The position numbers and the translations under genes are program-made. Of a DNA stretch of 64,000 nucleotides, positions 21,476 to 35,100 are shown one piece after another; positions within the stretch are counted from its first letter, which is position 1; every line of letters begins with the position of its first letter. This stretch comes from Apoderus coryli (taxonomy: Eukaryota; Arthropoda; Insecta; Coleoptera; Attelabidae), in contig OU452206.1 in assembly GCA_911728435.2 (NCBI GenBank), forward strand, positions 13,670,297 to 13,734,296, read 5' to 3'. The notes beneath the pieces are model-generated. The model saw nothing but the letters and a program-made list of their open reading frames with translations, did no database searches and was not told the origin of the DNA.

Positions 21476-22885
21476 ATAATAATTAATACTATACACTATT
21501 TGTACAGGTACATCGTCAAATAGATAAATAAATCAATTATGATACTTAAAGTAAATTAATTAAATAAATATTCTACAGTTATACCGTATACGTTCAATAT
21601 ATAATTTATATACAAATATATACAAAACACACAATACAAACTACCATCCAGTGTGTGAATCGCTCAAAAATTAATGCACATTAAAAAAGTCACCTACTGT
21701 ATAAAAAGCTTTTTCTAACAAATATGTTTTTAGAGCTTTACGGAACCGAGGAAGGGATGATAGCAATTTGATTTCCATTGGCAGATGGTTGTGCAATTTT
21801 GCATTGTATAGAATTGAGCTTTTGATTAATTCGGAGAATGCGGCTGGCAGATAAAGATCATGTTCGGCGTTTCTAAGCGGAACAAGGCCCAGAAACTTCA
21901 CAGAAGACGTCAATAGTGGAATTATTAAGTTCAAAAGACTGCAGCGCACCTTTATATGACACAGATTTTGTTTTCGCAGTGTTCAAGCACAACAGGTTAG
22001 AGTTACACCATGATTTGATGGTGATTAAGTCTTATATGGTACTATGAAGAGCCACACTATCCGGGCCGCACGAAGTGAAACTAGTATCATCAGCAAAGAG
22101 ACATACTTTACCGCTGATGTCTAGGCACGTAATGTCATTGATAAATAGCAAAAACAAAATAGGAGCCAACACCGAACCTTGTGGAACTCCACAATCCATC
22201 TGTCTCCGAGAGGACACAGCCGCATTCACCCTTGACTTCTGTTGCTAAGGTACGACTTAAACCATCCCAGTGGAACCCCCCGAATTCCGTACTGCTGTAT
22301 CTTGTTAATTAGGATGTTATGACTTACACAGTCGAATGCTTTGGAGAAATCACAGAAAATTGATGCTGTAGAGTGGAGATTGTTCAAGTTGGAGTAAACA
22401 TTGTTGAAGACGGAGAATATAGCATCATGAGTGCATTTGTTAGCTAAAAATCCAAATCGGTGGCTAGTTAATACTTCATATTTGTGCATAAATGATAGAA
22501 GTCTTCTTTTAACCAGTCTTTCAATGATCTTGGATAGAGTAGATAGAAGTGCAATTAGACGATAGATTGAAGCTTGATCCTTATTATAGATGACTTAAGG
22601 TATTGTAGAAAAATTCCATTTTGGAATGACTTGTTAATTAAATCTGTGAAAAGGATTAATGTACATTCCGGTAGATTAGACAACATTTTCAAAGTGATTC
22701 CATCAGTTCCAGATGACACCTTGTTTTTGATGTCTTTAATTGTACTGCAAAGCTCTGGAGTTGCAACTGGAGTTCGGAAGAAACTATGTATATTCTCATT
22801 GGTATTTCAAAGATATGAGAGCGGATTCTGGGAGGGTATTATATTATTCATTAAATTTTTTGCCACTAGCTTGCTGAGTTCTTTT
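21476..22885 (-). pseudogene. Non-LTR retrotransposon fragment with reverse-transcriptase core, frameshifted
   Basis: Reading the minus strand from 22885: SSGTDGITLKML and [10 protein letters not shown] (fingers), [17 protein letters not shown], then [15 protein letters not shown], the motif A region [19 protein letters not shown] (catalytic Asp present), motif B MDCGVPQGSVLAPILFLLFIND, and motif C LFADDTSF with the catalytic FADD. After further frame changes come the C-terminal SSVKFLGLVPLR and YNAKLHNHLPMEIKLL, ending LEKAFYTVGDFFN. At least three frame breaks, so dead. It is the longest non-LTR copy in the window. The CAGGGTG-ended element at 22889 abuts its truncated 5' end. Confidence 0.85.
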
Positions 22886-22888
22886 TTA

Positions 22889-23062
22889 CAGGGTGATTTT
22901 CATTTTTTATAATTTTCTTTGTTCCTTCATATTTCCCTTGTTATTAGAGTTACGTGAAAATTGCTTTTATAAAAGTTCGAGATAATTCTATGCTAAATAC
23001 AGTAGCGTAGCCAATTTTTTTTGTGAAGTCCTATTGTTTTGATTTCTCAAATGGGACACCCT
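22889..23062. mobile_element. Short MITE with CAGGGTG/CACCCT ends
   Basis: Starts TTTA|CAGGGTGATTTTC and ends GGGACACCCT|ATAT. About 174 bp, non-coding. Same termini as 7638-7870. Confidence 0.45.
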
Positions 23063-23949
23063 ATATGTTAAATTCTCACTAGCTTGCAAATTGTATTCTA
23101 TTAAAGCCTTTTTGTCTTTGTTAGTTTGTTTTTTGGCAATATCAAGATCAAGACTTGGCAATTTTAGCATAAGTGATGCAAAGTTCAAATAACTGTTCTA
23201 CTTTTACAAATAAGCGGTATTATTATATCGTTTTAAATAGTAAACATATCTAAATAGTCAATAAACTTACCAAAAAGAAAAAACCGGCAATGTCACAAGA
23301 AATACACAAGAAATACCTTTAAACGGATGAAACCATTTTGAAGTCCCCTGAGACGATTTAAGACCAACCAGGCCCAAGTCTGTATGCATTCTTCCACGAT
23401 ATCGCCTAAACGCTTCAATCGATTGAGGTCAATTTTGGTATATGAGTTTGGGGGCGTCCTATAGGATGAACCTATTAGTTTTTGGTTGAAATCGCTTTAG
23501 CCCTGTGATAGAGGTGGACACAATCCCTAAATCTTTAATAGCAGTAATAACTAATCTTAGTAACTAAATACGTTGTCACTAGCCGTGGCCAAAAATTAAT
23601 CGATCTCTGCTCTGGACAAAGCCTTAGACTTTTAGGTTCGTAACCAACCGCTTTTTACTTCAAAAAACCAAACTGTCGACGGTTTGAACCATTGTGACTG
23701 TAATTTAAGACACTATTTTAATTTAAAAGACAACTTGCCTAAGTAAATAGGGGAAGGTGGTCGAATATCGATCACTTGTAATGTAAGAGAAAAGCCATAC
23801 TTACACAAAATACATTTTTTTTTATCGAACGTAAATTCTATTATATCAAGCACGCAATAAAAAAATATCCGTCAAAAAAAAATTTTAAAATAAAAAAAAG
23901 AAATTCTAACTTGATCGATATTATCCACCTATGGTCGGCTAATATCGAT

Positions 23950-24600
23950 CATATAGGAGGGCATTATGAATGATCTATTCACATGCTTCACACGAATCTA
24001 GGTCTTCTCGCAGAGATACCGCAGATCAGACAACATTGAGTCAAGTGCCACATGATCTACTCCGCCACCATAATTCATTTGCTCTCCCAGTTTCCACTCA
24101 TATTGGACATACGTCTGTCATAGACTCTCCATCATGTTGCTTTTCGAACTTATTCTTTATATGTTTTTGAGCTGCCGCTGTTTTAAGTCCTACCGATTTT
24201 CATTTTTGAAATATTTTTTTAAGCTTTTTCAACATTCTACTTCGCCGTCTTTGCTTCCGTATGCTCCAAAGATGCCTACAGCGGAGTGGATGTTAGTATT
24301 TGAGATTGTAGCTTCCTTCACTTAGGGCCTAGTTTTTCTGTTAACCGGGGTGTCGAATTACATTCTTCAAAGGATGTGTTCTTTAATTGAACGGTGTTGT
24401 CTTTATCATCGGTTGCGGTATCGACGACTTCGGTTATTGTATTGCTGATGACGACGTATAATTGGAATATGTTCTTTGTTGTCGCTTCTTTCTCTTCGAC
24501 TGAGCACGTGGATCCTTGTTATTCATCATGGCTTCTGCTTGGTACACACGATGGCTCTGGATCTCTACTAGTTCTGGGCTTCGGATCTAAATAAATGGTT
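23950..24600 (-). pseudogene. Possible pogo-like transposase C-terminal remnant
   Basis: Minus-strand reading gives EVVDTATDDKDNTVQ, then ILTSTPL followed by an acidic/basic alternation, resembling the tail of insect pogo/Tigger-type proteins (an ILTSTP or VLTSTP motif before charged repeats). Many stops. The plus-strand ORFs over it are shadows. The region 23063-23949 before it and 24601-25600 after it show nothing else. Confidence 0.35.
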
Positions 24601-25600
24601 TCGCCGGGAGGCTCGCCCAGTTCGAGGGCTTCTGACATGACAAAATGATCAAATAAACACACTTGTTTCTACGATACCATTATGATTTCAAAAATTACGG
24701 AAAATTTGCAAATGTGGAATTGTAAAAAGGGTTTCAGAGTTTCTTCTAAAAGGCTGTATTTGAATGTAAAACTGAGATCAGAGCAAAGACTGGTGCGGCT
24801 GAAGGTTGTTGTCCAGTCTTTATCTCTACTTACGAGAGCGGACAATATTTTCTGATCATTTATCTATTTTCTATGATGCCATAATATCACTTCTTTTCAA
24901 TTTGCTTTTATGTACGAGCATAAACGGTAAGCGATAAATCTCGATAAAGCAACGTTATATATAGGGCCTGTAAGAGAGACGTTACATGTATGCTTATGTA
25001 TAAGTATAATAATAAAAAAACAAAAGCAGGGACCAGCAGGAGCAGTAGAAAAAAATCAAATATACATCCGAGGTCATGTGTCTAACAGCCGGCAGGCAAT
25101 CATTCCTTAAAACGACTTATATGTGCAATATACTTTAATAATTGAACATTATGGGTTTTGCAAAAGCTTTCAAAAAGATTGAGCGCGGTTTCCGCTTCAG
25201 ATAATGGTTTCTATTAACTTCTGCTTTATGTGTTGCGCTCTATACTATCGTTCGCCTCTTGTTGAGTCGTTAATATACAGTGAGAGTGACGGCAAAATGT
25301 ATAACATACATCTATCATGGATCAAACTAATCCTTAATTTTATTTAGGAGTAAGGAATAAGTGATTAAGCGACAGATTACGCAAAAGTTCTCTGAGTACT
25401 GACCTAAAATCGTTAAAATGAAGGTGTTTCTAAAATTTGAGGTTCAGTCTTACCATCGATAGTGTGTAGATTAAAGGCTTCGGACTGTCAAATGATCTGA
25501 GAGAGTAGCTATGGATAAGGCCAGCCCTAGTCGTAGTATCGGTCAAAAATAGAGAAATACGCAATACAGCCTCCATCTCATGTCTCTTGGATTATCTAGA

Positions 25601-26477
25601 CCAACGGTTCTCAACCTTTGGGACATGTACGCGAAAACATACTTTAAAATGCAAAAATAGAGCTCAGCAAAATATATTACAAATACATTGGTTTCAAATA
25701 TTTCTAGCTAAACAAAATCTTGAGCTGGAAGACAAATTTACTGACGAAATTTGCCAATTAGCATATCTCAGTGCCTTGACGATTTGATTCTACGTTTGCA
25801 AGGCAAACATACAACTCGCTATGTAATTATTGATAAGGACCAGTCGTTCATAAAGAAGTTTGAACTTGTGAAATCAACTCAAGTCAAAATAGCTCAGGCC
25901 AACTTTTCCCGCACTTGAAAGCTTCTGCTAAACTTCAATATTCACTGTGATCAATGACCAGTTTAATGAGTCGTTCATAGAAAATTATGTTGAATTTGAA
26001 TGGATACGCAATCTCTTTTTTGTTGAGTCGCTGTCCCAGGATTTAAGTGCAACAGAACAAGAAAAACTAATTAATAAAATTGGAGTTTAATTAGTGTGGG
26101 ATCGGCGAATTTTGGGCTAGAAGAATTTTGTTTACCCTTTTCTTGCAAAATACGATATAAAATACCCAATACCCTTTTCGACAACATATACCAGTACGAG
26201 AATGGGTTTTCCGGGAATGTATACAGAAACAAACTTAATGTAGAACCTGATCTTGGGCTATATCTAAGTAAGACGGAACCACATATTAATAAATTATGTG
26301 AAAATACTCAAACCTCAAAACGTATTGGATTGAATTTTATTTTAACCCTTGATTAAAATTTCAGCATATGAATTACAATTAAATAAATTAGCTAGCTAAA
26401 TAGGTATTTTGTTTAGGTGGTACCTGGAATTATAAAAGAATTTTGTGGTACATCGGTCAAAAATATTGAGAACCGTT
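25601..26477 (+). mobile_element. Decayed hAT element of the CAACGGTTCTCAACC type
   Basis: Ends are inverted: CAACGGTTCTCAACCTTT at 25601 and AAATATTGAGAACCGTTG ending 26477, matching hAT terminal repeats of the CAGNGGTTCTCAACC class. Inside, broken plus-strand frames read LELEDKFTDEICQLAYLSAL, FIENYVEFEWIRNLFFVESL, ATEQEKLINKIGV and YENGFSGNVYRNKLNVEPDLGLYLS, which fit the C-terminal part (dimerisation region) of ZBED/SCAND3-like hAT transposases. Internally deleted and frameshifted. No 8-bp target duplication is visible. Confidence 0.75.
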
Positions 26478-27669
26478 GAGAAGTTGCGTCATATATTCCT
26501 GGAAACTAAATTAATATACACATTAAAAACGCACAAAATAACTACTGAAGATCATAGGAAAAAAAGTCACTTGCGGTTTTATAATCGAAAATAAATTTTT
26601 TGATCACAGTGTACATGTAAGATATAAAACAGATGACTGCGGAATCATCCGCCTTAATGGCGGCAGATTTCGCGCCGTGGTTATGTTTTAATAGAATTTA
26701 CGATTATTACTCTAAGAGGGGTTGGAAAGGGCGGCAGATTTTAGCTCTGCTATTTTTAAGTGGTTATTTCAGGTTGTACTCAGCTAAATGATTTTCCCCT
26801 TTATTGTAACTAACATTAAACACTGAAGATGTTTCCAATTTGTTGCTGGAAATTATTTTATAAAAAGAGGGAAAAGACGATACTTGATAGAAGTGTTAAT
26901 TTGTTTATTCAAGCTTATAGAAATATCATTTATTGATGAGCAATTTAGGGCTAGAATTCAAACTAATTCAACCCCTAAGTTAGGATGTTTAAAAAATCTC
27001 ATTCCAGTTCAGAACAGTTACTGATTCGAAGAAGTTTTAATCTTTAAGGCGAGTTTTAAGGTCAATTCGCATCTGCTTAAGAGTGGAGATATTGGATTAA
27101 AAATATGTAGTCATTAATATAACAAGTTGAAATATGAAGTATATTAAAGAAAAAAAGATTTACTATGGTCCTCGTGGAGTATTTTTAAACCTAGCTCAAA
27201 TATTGAATTAAGTTCATCCATGCACTGTTGCTGAGTTAATCCACGTCGAAAGTTGTAAAAAATAATCGCAAGAAAATGTTCACGATTTAATTCCATTTTT
27301 GGGCCGAGATGAGAGATGAATCTTTTAAGTTACTGTAAACAACACAAATAGCGCTCGTAGGTCAAAACGTTCTGAGTACGTATAACTTCAAAAATGTCCA
27401 ACTTTACCATAGAGCTGTCAGTTGCCAGATTGCAACACCAGGGCTGCCAAATCCCGAAATATAAAGGCAATCCTCGTATAAACTCCCAAACAACAAAACG
27501 AATATTATACAATTCAAAACCCTCCAAAGCTCGGTTTAAAACTGATCCTCTTAAAAATATCACAACTATTATACAAATTAAATTAAAATTGACTTCATAT
27601 CACAAATTAGTGGCCGTCTTTCGCAAAAATATATCATGTCAATGATATTGCGGATTTCCAATCTAGAAA
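26478..27669. other. No feature recognised
   Basis: Intron DNA. Overlapping ORFs at 27330-27645 on both strands have no family signature and are taken as chance. Confidence 0.4.
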
Positions 27670-28400
27670 CGTTTATATTTACTTGAGAAAGCAGCTCAGG
27701 ACAGTCCATCCGGTTGTACAGAAGAGGCATGGAGATATTTCATGGAAAAAGATTCTTCTAAACTCAAAGCTTCTCACGCCAAATCTCGCCAGCAAAAAGA
27801 CGTATTGGCACTACCTCTAGCCGGATAAACGCCACACTTGAACGAACGTAAGAATCAAGTGCAAAAATAGCATTGAAACCGTACAGTTCCATAGACAATT
27901 TTGAGTCGAACACAACTCCTAAATCGGCAGTAGTGGAACACCTGCCAAGGAAAGTTTGGCAAACGGTATATCGAAAATCTACAATAGTTTTCCATCTATC
28001 TGTTCAGATTGCATTCAGTTCTCATAGGATCGAACCTTCTGTCGAAGCACCCTGTGATCCAACCTATCAAACCTATTATGAAAGTCCACATCAAACTGAG
28101 TGCCCCTGTCCAGAACTTTAGAAACTGTTAAGTTTGTAAGAGTTGAGCTTCTGGACATAAATCCGTGTTAACTCAGGGTAATCCGTCCTTGCACTAGATT
28201 GCTGGTGCGGCTGTAGAGACCAGGTTCAACAATCTTTTAGGTTTTTTTTACCAACCTCGCAGTTTTCTGGCTCTCAAAGTCAACCATTTGGAACGCCCTG
28301 CTGATCAGATCTTCATCCAACCAAACTGCAGGGTAAAGCAACAATGTTGAGTAAATTCTCCTGACTCAACTACCTCGAGAAAGCACATTTCAACAACAAC
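27670..28400 (-). pseudogene. Decayed non-LTR retrotransposon fragment (RT)
   Basis: Minus-strand frames contain HGFMSRSSTLTNL-type and RGTQFDVDFHNRFDRLDHRVL, the layout of RT motif A with its Asp then DRLDH, and further on DLGVVFDSKLSME and FGFI pieces that match the LGVxxDxKLxF...LGFI thumb region of jockey/CR1-like elements. Multiple stops. The plus-strand ORF 27873-28121 over it is a shadow. Confidence 0.55.
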
Positions 28401-28689
28401 AACTATGGCGATAGAAATGGTAGAATCAATCCAGTAATTATTAACTCATTTAAGTATGGTCTTAATAAACGATTTTATTAACTCTATAAAGTTTAATCGT
28501 CAATTAAAAGTAAGATAGTAGTTTTCTATTTAATTTTGATAAAAATTCTTTCGGTGTAAGCGAAAGCTTTACTTATAAAAGCTCAGTATGCGGTTATCTG
28601 AGATGAGAGTAAATTCACAAATTTCCTCTATGAATCAGAAAAAATTTATTCGACAAATAAAGAATAGGTTTTAGATTTGTTTAATAATT

Positions 28690-29000
28690 TCGACACAGTT
28701 AACGTACTGAAATCGTTAAAACATAGCAGCAGCAGCAGTCAGTGCACCTACTTGTGTAAGAGCTTAAACTAATCGAAAAAGCTTTGCCAGAGCTTTTCGA
28801 CCTGCCGCACGGCGCTCTACGTGCCGGGGATGTAATTAGAGATATAAAAATCCGTCGAGACTCTGAAACAAATGAAAGTGCTAAATGCTTCAATCCCTTT
28901 TCCTCCGCGCCCTTATACGTTTTATCCTCATGCATTTTGCTGGTCCGCTGCTATACATAATTGGCGGAGGGAGTGAAGTCAAAGAACAGAGGAAGAAAAA
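28690..29000. other. GC-richer intron island (possible regulatory sequence)
   Basis: From AGCAGCAGCAGCAGTCAGTG through CTGCCGCACGGCGCTCTACG to ATAATTGGCGGAGGG the composition differs sharply from the surroundings. It has no transposon ends and is unique in the window. ORFs on either strand (28699-28935, 28885-29070) look like chance. A conserved enhancer is possible. The neighbouring 28401-28689 and 29001-31119 hold no recognised feature apart from short chance ORFs. Confidence 0.25.
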
Positions 29001-31124
29001 AGTGACACTTCGCATACTGCCCGTTTTACCAATTAAAAAAATACGGAAAAAGTATATTGTTTCTACTTAAAAAATGTTTCTTTGCTGTCTTATGGATTAG
29101 ATCAAACAGTGGAGTAGGTAGTTAAAATATTATATTTAAATTTTACTTATTATACGTTTATATCCTGACTTCAGAGGAATAAGAAATTGCACCAAATCTG
29201 TGAAATTTTAACCACTAAAGACGAATTAATTACCAACAAGTGTTGTGTTGGTAATATTTGCAAAAGCCCTAAGGGCCCTAACATCTTAATCGTGGACTTA
29301 CCTTTCTTTGATTCAATTTTCGTCAGCATAAAGCCGCTCACGCTAACTGTGAAATTATCTATCATTTGATTTATCTAAGGGTTATAGGACAATAATTATT
29401 TGTATTTCACTATAACATTCAATGAAAACAGGGTTAAGTTAGGGTAGAGTTTCTGAAAATCAAAACAAGTGTATATAAATTATGCCATGTGTTGTTAAAT
29501 ACGCTTAAAGATTCAGCTCAATGCGACATTTACTTTTGTTGAGGCTTGACGCAATTTACCAACTAGTTGGCCCAATGACGCATATATGTAAACAGTATCG
29601 TAATTATTTGCCCAACTCATTGGCCCATCTAGTTGGCCACATGTGTACTGGCCCTTTAAGGTTTACTCTTCGTAATCGTAAGGTTGAGAGTTCAAATCTG
29701 GGCCACATATTTTTAAGGCTGAATTATTCCCTCAAGCACTGCAGCGAAGCCTACTAGCCGCTTGTCGTAAACTAAAGTATTTAACTGCCAGTCATTACTT
29801 GAATGAACTACAGAAAAAGGATAAACGTTTTTCGATTTTTTTTTCGTTTTGCTACATTTGGAATCTAAGCTTAGATGAATTAAAATTCTGAATTTTATTT
29901 AATCAACGCAGGATATTTTCGTGTTTGTTAATTGTTTTTGGTGTATTATTATTTAGAGTTTGATGTTTTCTGTACACAGATGTTTTTGTCAAATGGTAAA
30001 TTATCGTAAATTTTTACCTTATAAACTTATGTACAAATTTGTTGTCCATTTTACGTTTTGTTTCTCTTATTTGTTCGTTTTTATCTTTATTGTGATGATG
30101 GCTTGTGAAGTTTCCTTTTACATAATTAAATTAAAGATTTTGTGGAGTTGACTTCGAAAGATTTTGTTTGTTTTCTTTCATATGATTACTTGAATGTTTA
30201 AAGTGAAACATTAAAGGAGTTTGTACCTCTCAAAAAAGCTCATGACGATATCGGCTGTACGTTCTTGTGTCCCAGTGACATGCATGTGGGAACTATCCAA
30301 GAAAATCCAAAATTAAAGTTCCCAATAACTAAGAAAATTAATAAATTTGATTCAGATATATTTAAAAGTATTTTACAAATTTGTGTTACACCAATGGATA
30401 TTGGAATCACAATCACCCTTAAAGAAAAATACCAGAGATACTCTACAATACTATCCGTGTAGCAATTTTAAAAATGGAGTTTTTCTTAATTGCAACAGGA
30501 CGGAAAAAAAGTGTCTAATTATAAGAAACAGTGAGAGGACGTTAATTGATTTGGTAACAGGAAAAGAATGCCAGGCTTTGGGAGAGAAGCAGTTATTATT
30601 TTGAGTGGAGGGCATTTATAAGAGACACACAAGGTTGATGGTTCTTATTTATTATTTTAATGGAAATTACGTGAACAATTGAGAACATTTTGAAGATATA
30701 TGGTCTGGCTACTTAAATAGTTTCTTGTTTCAAGAAGTATGAAAGCTCCTTAGAAAACGATAGAAGATCACTGGAAAACAGAAAGACCTTACGAATTCCT
30801 GGTAACAGACAGCGCACAGGAACAACTAAAGCTCCCGATGATAATTTGTGATACAATATCCCACATATTTTTTCGTTCTTGTTAAACACTCTTCTCTTCC
30901 ATATACTCAAATCATAAATCATATTGTGAAATGTGTACAAAAGGCATGTGGAAGTTATGTGAAAGTAAAGAGAGTAAACAATGCGGGAAGTCCAGAACAA
31001 AGCAACCAATATCCAATAAAATAAGAATCCTCAAACATTCCACGCAGTCTTTTCTTTCTACTGCTGGAAAACAATCTTGGTGTACAAGGGAATTTATAAA
31101 ATGTTTCTATTAGTTTGGAACTAG

Positions 31125-31795
31125 TAATAATAATAATAAATGCCTTTGTTAAACAAATGAAAAATTAATATGTTACAAAGAATATTCAACTTTGGGTGGC
31201 AGTATCCAACATAGTTGCTCTCATACAACAACCCCATTATACTTAATAATTAATTGATATAATCAAACGAAATTACAAATAAAAACAAGCAAAAAATCAT
31301 AATTTAGCTATGAAAATATATCAGTCATGTTCCACTCAGGCCCCTGCAAGAAATTTGCGATGGAACACCGTTAAACTGGGAGATGATTTAATATCAGCGG
31401 GGATGCCATTAAATAGTTTAGTATAACGCCGTAGCTGAAAGATCTGATAAAAGTAGCAGAGCCGTGTCTGGGAACACAAAACAAATCACGGTTTCTCGTT
31501 GGACGAACATGGACAGAGGAATTTTTATGAAGATTCTCAATTAAATACCTTGGTTCATCCTGTGAAAAAATTTTATATAAGTTTACCAAGATGCAGGCGA
31601 AATCTTTCATCAAGACTCAACCACTTGGAACGGACCATTGCCGCGGTTATGTGATTAAACTTCCTTAAACCAAGACAAAAGCGCAAGCAACCATTCTGAA
31701 TCCTTTGCAATCTGTCCCTGTCCCTCTGAACCAATGCCGGCCAATACACTACATTGCAGTAGTTCAGAAAGGACAAAACCAGCGCATCACTAGTC
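31125..31795 (-). pseudogene. 5'-truncated non-LTR retrotransposon fragment
   Basis: Minus strand: SFLNYCNVVYWPALVQRDRD, RLQRIQNGCLRFCLGLRKF and SKWLSLDERFRLHLGKL, then after a frame change FACILVNLYKIF and HVRPTRNRDLFCVP with FIRSFSYGVI. This is the post-RT C-terminal module shared with the other fragments in the window. A (TTA)n tail (minus strand) lies at about 31125-31140. Confidence 0.75.
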
Positions 31796-32150
31796 TAGTG
31801 TTAATTTACAGCTTTCTCAATTTTTATGTCAAATCGGATTTGGAGATAGTAAAGAAATAAAATGTGTTTAGATATATCTGCTTGTTATATAGGGTGAGTC
31901 GACTGCAGCAAATTTGATTGTTTCTTCAATGACCCGAATAGAGAGAAATAGAACACCCTGTATTTAAGGGAATATTGATAGTCCCTCAAAAATAAATGCG
32001 AAACTATTTAGGCTGGGGATAACTAGCTTTCATATTAACTTATTGATGCAAAAAATCTTCTTTTAAGTTATACAGGGTGACACCTGTCAAAAATTTATTG
32101 CGATAGAGACATGGTACCAAGCTTTGCCTATAAACTTCTGAAATTTTTTG

Positions 32151-35100
32151 GAAATAAACTGTTGCCCTCGAGGCACGAATAGCTCTCCATATTTAAGTGT
32201 GAAAGTAATATTTTTTTTGTCATTTAGCTAAAATTTATATATCTTTTTTTGTTTTAGACATCAGCTTTTTAAATATCGGGTTTTGTTACTTTTTCTTCTC
32301 TTTTATATTTTAGATCTTCTGGGCCAAGTCCTTGAACCCAAATTTTTTTTTTAGTTTTTCTTTTAATTTATTTTGCCCAGTTTCTACTATTTACGAACGC
32401 CTATGTAAACTTTGGTTTACAATTTGTTGTTATGCTGCATGTTGTAGGTCTGTAGGTTATCTTATATAATAATAATAATAATAATAATAACACTCTTTAT
32501 TCATAAGGTACATACATATACTATATCAAAGCTATATATAATTAGCCAATGTTTCTGTTATATTTGGGAATTTTTTTTTTCGTTTTTGACCCTTTTTTAC
32601 ACTATTTTCGAACGCCTGTGTGAACCAGTTCATTTATGTAACATTTTTTCGGTTATATTCTATCACAACTATGAACCGTATTTCGAATAAGTTTAGGAAG
32701 TATATTTTTTTTATTTTGACCCCTTTTACACTATTTACGAACGCCTATGAAAACAAGTTATTTATAACACATTTTATAGGTTATATTCTATCCAAGCTAT
32801 AAATAACTAGTCGATATTTCTGCTATGTTTAAGAAATACGTTTTTTTCTAACCTTTTTACCCTATTTTACACTTTTTTTCTAATTTTTGAACCCTCTTTT
32901 AAACCCCTTGCCTATACTCAATGTTAATCACCGCCTATAAATATCCTTTAGTATTTTCGTACCAAATTTGGTGAAAATGCGTTAAGTGGTTTTTGAGTTA
33001 TCACGGGTACAAATTTTTTTTGACCCTTTTATAGAATTTTTACGGACGCCTATGGTACATTCATTTTTTTCGTGTATTTTTAACAACAATTCAACTAGTT
33101 AAATATAAAAATTTTTACATTTTAAATATGTTTTTTATTTTACCCCCTTTTCTATTATTTACGAACGGCTATGTAAATAAAAATTTTATGCTACATTTTG
33201 TGGGTTATTTTATATCAAAGCTATATATAATTAGCCAATTTTTCTGCTTTATTTGGGAAACATTTTTTTTTCGTTTTTGATCCTTTTTTAGACTATTTTC
33301 GAACGCCTGTGTCAACCAATCCTTTTATGGGATATTTTTTAGCTTATATTGTATCACAACTATGAAAAATTATTACATATTTCGAATAAGTTTAGGAAAT
33401 ATATATTTTTTATGTTTTGACCCCTTTTCCACGATTTACCAACGCCTATGAAAGTAAGTTACTTATGACACATTTTATAGGTTATATTCTATCAAAGCCG
33501 TAAATAACTAGTTAATATTTCTGCTATGTTTAAGAAATAGGTTTTTTTTAAATCTTATTTACCCCATTTTACACTACTTTCGAACGCCAATATGGTCTAA
33601 TATTTTATGTTCAATATTTTAGGTTATATTCAAGTAAATGCGTAAAAAAATATGCAATATTTCGAATAAGTTTGAGAACTATGAATGTTTTTAATTTTGA
33701 ACCCTCTTTTAAACCCCTTACCTACGCTCAATGTTTCCCAAAATCTAATCAGCTCCTTGCCATGTCCAATAGTATTTTTGTACCAAATTTGGCTAAAATC
33801 TGTTAAGGGGTTTTTGCGTTTTCGTGGATACAGACAGACAGACATTTTTTTAAAACTACTTATTTATGTATAAAATGACCAAAAACAAGTATTTCCGGTG
33901 AAATAAAAAAAAAATCATGAAACTAATAGTCTCCATATATATATTCAATAGCAAAATTATAAACAGCTTCGGGCCAAACCCTTGTATTTTATACTATAAC
34001 AGCCTTAACAGAGTGTAGTTCTACCAGGCACAGACGAAGTCTATACTTATATCCAGCAGCTGCATATAGCCTTTATTTTTTGAAGAATTAATAAAACCTG
34101 GATGGTTTTGCCAAAAGGTCCAAACATTTCTCACTATTGAAAATTACAGATGCATGAAAAAAAAAGTATCACAAAAAATAAAATCAAAACTAATTTAATT
34201 AAGTTAATCCAATACAAAGCAGTAACAAGAGATATGCACTTGAATTATGAAATCGAAAGTAATAAGTGAGGATAGTATTACAATCACACCAAATGAATAT
34301 GACAGGACACACGTTCATTGCAAAAGATTTTTATTAAATTTTCTCTACGTTGCCCGCTAGTACTCTCCCTGCGGCTATTACAGTATATAAAAATAATTGG
34401 AGTGAAGCGTGAGAATCAGCTGCGGCGGATTACAATTCAATACTAATATAATTATCATTATTGGCTTTCCTAATCCCGCACACCCTCAGCTAATATAGAC
34501 GGGCGAATAAAAAATAATTTATAAAAGAGATACATACTTGTATGGGGGTGATGTTATCGGTAACTCGACACCAACGTTGCTTTTTGGGGACTGCGCCACC
34601 TAACAGACGGCCACCCCGCTCATAATGTATACGCTTTCATGTGTAAGAAGTGCATACGCCTGTTAATGGAATGGAGAGCCTCCCGCAGCGAAATGGATCA
34701 CTCATATGGAACCACGTAAATTTAGTTAATTTTTAAGGATATTTCTATAATTTTTTGCAAGCATAGATATGTGGTTTCGAAACAAAATACGATTTTTAGC
34801 TCTCCATATCATATTATATGTAAGATATATATGGAGACTATTAGTTTCATGAATTTTTTTTTGTTTCACCGGAAATACTTGTTTTTAGTCATTTTATACA
34901 TAAATAAGTAGTTTTAAAAAAATGTCTGTCTGTCTGTATCCACGAAAACGCAAAAACCACTAAACAGATTTTAACCAAATTTGGTACAAAAATACTATTG
35001 GACCTGGCAAGGAGCTGATTAGATTTTGGCAAACATTGAGCGTAGGCAAAAGGTTTAAAAGAGGGTTCAAAAATTAAAAAAATTCATAGTTCTTAAACTT

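Noticed and set aside
27330..27645. ORFs of 77 and 83 codons on opposite strands
   Set aside because: Mutual shadows with no homology signal.
29672..29705. tRNA-like B-box (GAGTTCAAATCTGG) near a GCCCATCTAGTTGG segment
   Set aside because: No cloverleaf can be drawn with a proper acceptor stem or anticodon arm; at best a degenerate SINE or hAT-MITE scrap.
32391..33590. Regular recurrence of CGAACGCCTATG, superficially CRISPR-like
   Set aside because: Spacing is irregular (119-303 bp), units are degenerate throughout and the whole array is mirrored; it is an internally repetitive foldback arm in a eukaryotic genome.
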